A stretch of DNA of 64,000 nt from Maribellus comscasis. GTDB taxonomy: Bacteria; Bacteroidota; Bacteroidia; Bacteroidales; Prolixibacteraceae. Below are positions 63,031 through 64,000 of this stretch, one piece after another. The stretch's first letter is position 1, and each line of letters starts with the position of its first letter. Location of the stretch: positions 1,488,001-1,552,000 of the forward strand of contig NZ_CP046401.1 in assembly GCF_009762775.1 (NCBI RefSeq), read 5' to 3'. The notes under the pieces are model-generated. The model worked only from the letters and a program-made list of their open reading frames with translations. It did not search any database and had not been told where the DNA came from. Both the position numbers and the translations under genes were made by a program.

Positions 63031-64000
63031 TTACTGATTATTCTCAACACTCCACTTTTTGTATTGCTCTTTTAGCTCCTTTACTTTTTCCGGAAATTGG
63101 TCAGCAACATTCTTTATTTCACCGGGATCGCTGTTTATATTTACCAGGAAAAGTGAGTCTTTGGGTAAAAAATTTACACCACTAATTGCCGGATTGCCCA
63201 GCAATTTCCAGTCGCCTTTTCTTGCTGCCCAGTGTTTTCCATTTTGCCAGCAGAATTCGTTGTGTAAGGTTTTATGGTTTTTATCGTTTAGAACAGGGAC
63301 TAAACTTTTCCCGTCCAGTTCGCTTTTGTCTAAATCAATTCCGCAAAGTTCAGCAAGTGTGGGCATCCAGTCGGCATTTACTGCCACCTGATTTCGTACT
63401 TCATTGGCTTTTAATTTTGCCGGCCAGCTAATTGCCGCCGGAACACGGATTCCTCCTTCAAACAGGCTAAACTTTGAACCCCTCAGAACACCTGCATCTC
63501 CGCCCCCGTAATGCGCGCGTTCTTCAGTTGAGTATCCATTATCCGACTGAAAAACAACGATGGTATTTTCCCGCAATCCCAACTCATCGAGCTTTTGAAG
63601 CAGTGCTCCCACTTTTTCATCCATGGTGGAAATAAAAGCTGCATATAAATTGCGGGGATATTTTACCCCTTTTTCATTGTAGTAATTCAGCCATTCCGGC
63701 GAACCCTGGTAAGGATAGTGCGGAGTGTTCATGGCATAATACACAAAAAACGGACTTCCATGATTTTCTTCCAGAAATTCAGAAGCTTCTTTTACCATTA
63801 AATCCGGGAAATAATCACCGGGATAAAAAACTTCTTCTCCGTTGCGATATAAATCATGCCGGTTGGGGCCGTTCCAGTAAAAAAAGTGCGAATAGTTATC
63901 GATACAACCGACAAAATGGCCAAATGAATAATCAAAACCCTGCGCATTGGGTTGTTTGTCTTTAGCATGCCCCAAATGCCATTTTCCAATGTGCGCAGTT
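63031..64000 (-). CDS. Sulfatase, 5' part outside the window
   Basis: A type I sulfatase; the frame is open through the window end (64000). At the edge it reads T-A-H-I-G-KWHLGHAKD, the sulfatase motif GKWHLG. Then follow DNYSHFFYWNGPN, FVYYAMNTPHYPYQG, TIVVFQSDNGYSTEE with the metal-binding Asp-Asn, and GGIRVPAAISWPA. About 320 residues are visible, and the part with the formylglycine C/S-x-P-S-R site is missing, so activity and substrate cannot be judged. Sulfatases like this act on sulfated polysaccharides in marine Bacteroidota. Confidence 0.93.
   Translation of the reverse strand, partial: TAHIGKWHLGHAKDKQPNAQGFDYSFGHFVGCIDNYSHFFYWNGPNRHDLYRNGEEVFYPGDYFPDLMVKEASEFLEENHGSPFFVYYAMNTPHYPYQGSPEWLNYYNEKGVKYPRNLYAAFISTMDEKVGALLQKLDELGLRENTIVVFQSDNGYSTEERAHYGGGDAGVLRGSKFSLFEGGIRVPAAISWPAKLKANEVRNQVAVNADWMPTLAELCGIDLDKSELDGKSLVPVLNDKNHKTLHNEFCWQNGKHWAARKGDWKLLGNPAISGVNFLPKDSLFLVNINSDPGEIKNVADQFPEKVKELKEQYKKWSVENNQ

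Noticed and set aside
1..64000. CRISPR arrays, rRNA genes, insertion sequences and prophage
   Set aside because: No repeat-spacer pattern, no rRNA sequence and no transposase, integrase or phage structural protein was found on either strand.

Overview
The window looks like chromosomal DNA of a Bacteroidota bacterium, probably from the Marinilabiliales/Prolixibacteraceae side of the phylum (the rank below phylum is inference). The phylum evidence is a PorQ-like type IX secretion protein, GIN/DUF2807 and DUF5683 proteins, a parA-parB-DUF5683-LysM transglycosylase order, an rsfS-ftsH-LUD-cdsA-psd-pssA order, and many promoters of the TTTG...TAnnTTTG type with almost no Shine-Dalgarno sequences. 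No transposase, integrase, prophage, CRISPR array or rRNA operon was seen. One tRNA (His) is present.

Layout. 0-10 kb is housekeeping: coaD (cut by the window edge), a secreted thioredoxin-like protein, NUDIX, pyrE, birA, rsfS, ftsH, and the phospholipid genes cdsA-psd-pssA. At 10.3 kb there is a sigma-54-type response regulator without a DNA-binding domain. From 11.5 to 25.7 kb lies the most distinctive region, a sulfur redox cluster in three transcription units. Unit 1 (minus strand) is a seven-gene operon: a PsrABC-like molybdoenzyme complex, two half-size YeeE/YedE permeases and two membrane-anchored rhodanese-like proteins that lack the catalytic-loop cysteine but end in the same -GGC tail. 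Unit 2 (plus strand, divergent) is a Rieske protein followed directly by a cytochrome b fused to a twelve-haem-motif cytochrome c domain. Unit 3 (minus strand) is sulfide:quinone oxidoreductase, DUF1641, a one-cysteine DsrC/TusE-like protein and a DsrE-like protein. A divergent FNR-like regulator with four candidate cluster cysteines sits next to a palindromic FNR-type box, and mobA (Mo cofactor guanylylation) follows. Together these suggest quinone-linked oxidation or reduction of sulfide, polysulfide or thiosulfate, with protein-bound sulfur handled by DsrE, DsrC and the rhodanese-like proteins. The direction and the substrate cannot be read from sequence.

25.8-31 kb holds a PfkB sugar kinase, an ECF sigma factor with a membrane-anchored partner, and a set of envelope proteins (DUF4097-like, GIN lipoprotein, two beta-barrel-like proteins). 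31-37 kb holds a lipoprotein sugar isomerase-like protein, a MarR regulator, and lysine 2,3-aminomutase with beta-lysine acetyltransferase (ablA-ablB, the osmolyte N-epsilon-acetyl-beta-lysine), followed by two small proteins, an SSS symporter and an EamA permease. 37.8-51 kb is mostly core: YkgJ, PorQ, cmk, ispH, priA, a heptose-phosphate kinase-like protein, parAB, DUF5683, MltD. 51-58.8 kb holds a 57-residue winged-helix protein, a TPR histidine kinase, an Fe-type and a Mn-type superoxide dismutase, a MATE pump, FabF and a TetR regulator with a clear operator inside its own promoter.

59-64 kb holds a full-length YeeE/YedE permease, a REP-like structured intergenic element, a CorA transporter with a possible leader peptide and attenuator-like hairpin, a non-coding stretch with a 20-nt G-tract periodicity, a PHP phosphoesterase, and a sulfatase cut by the window end.
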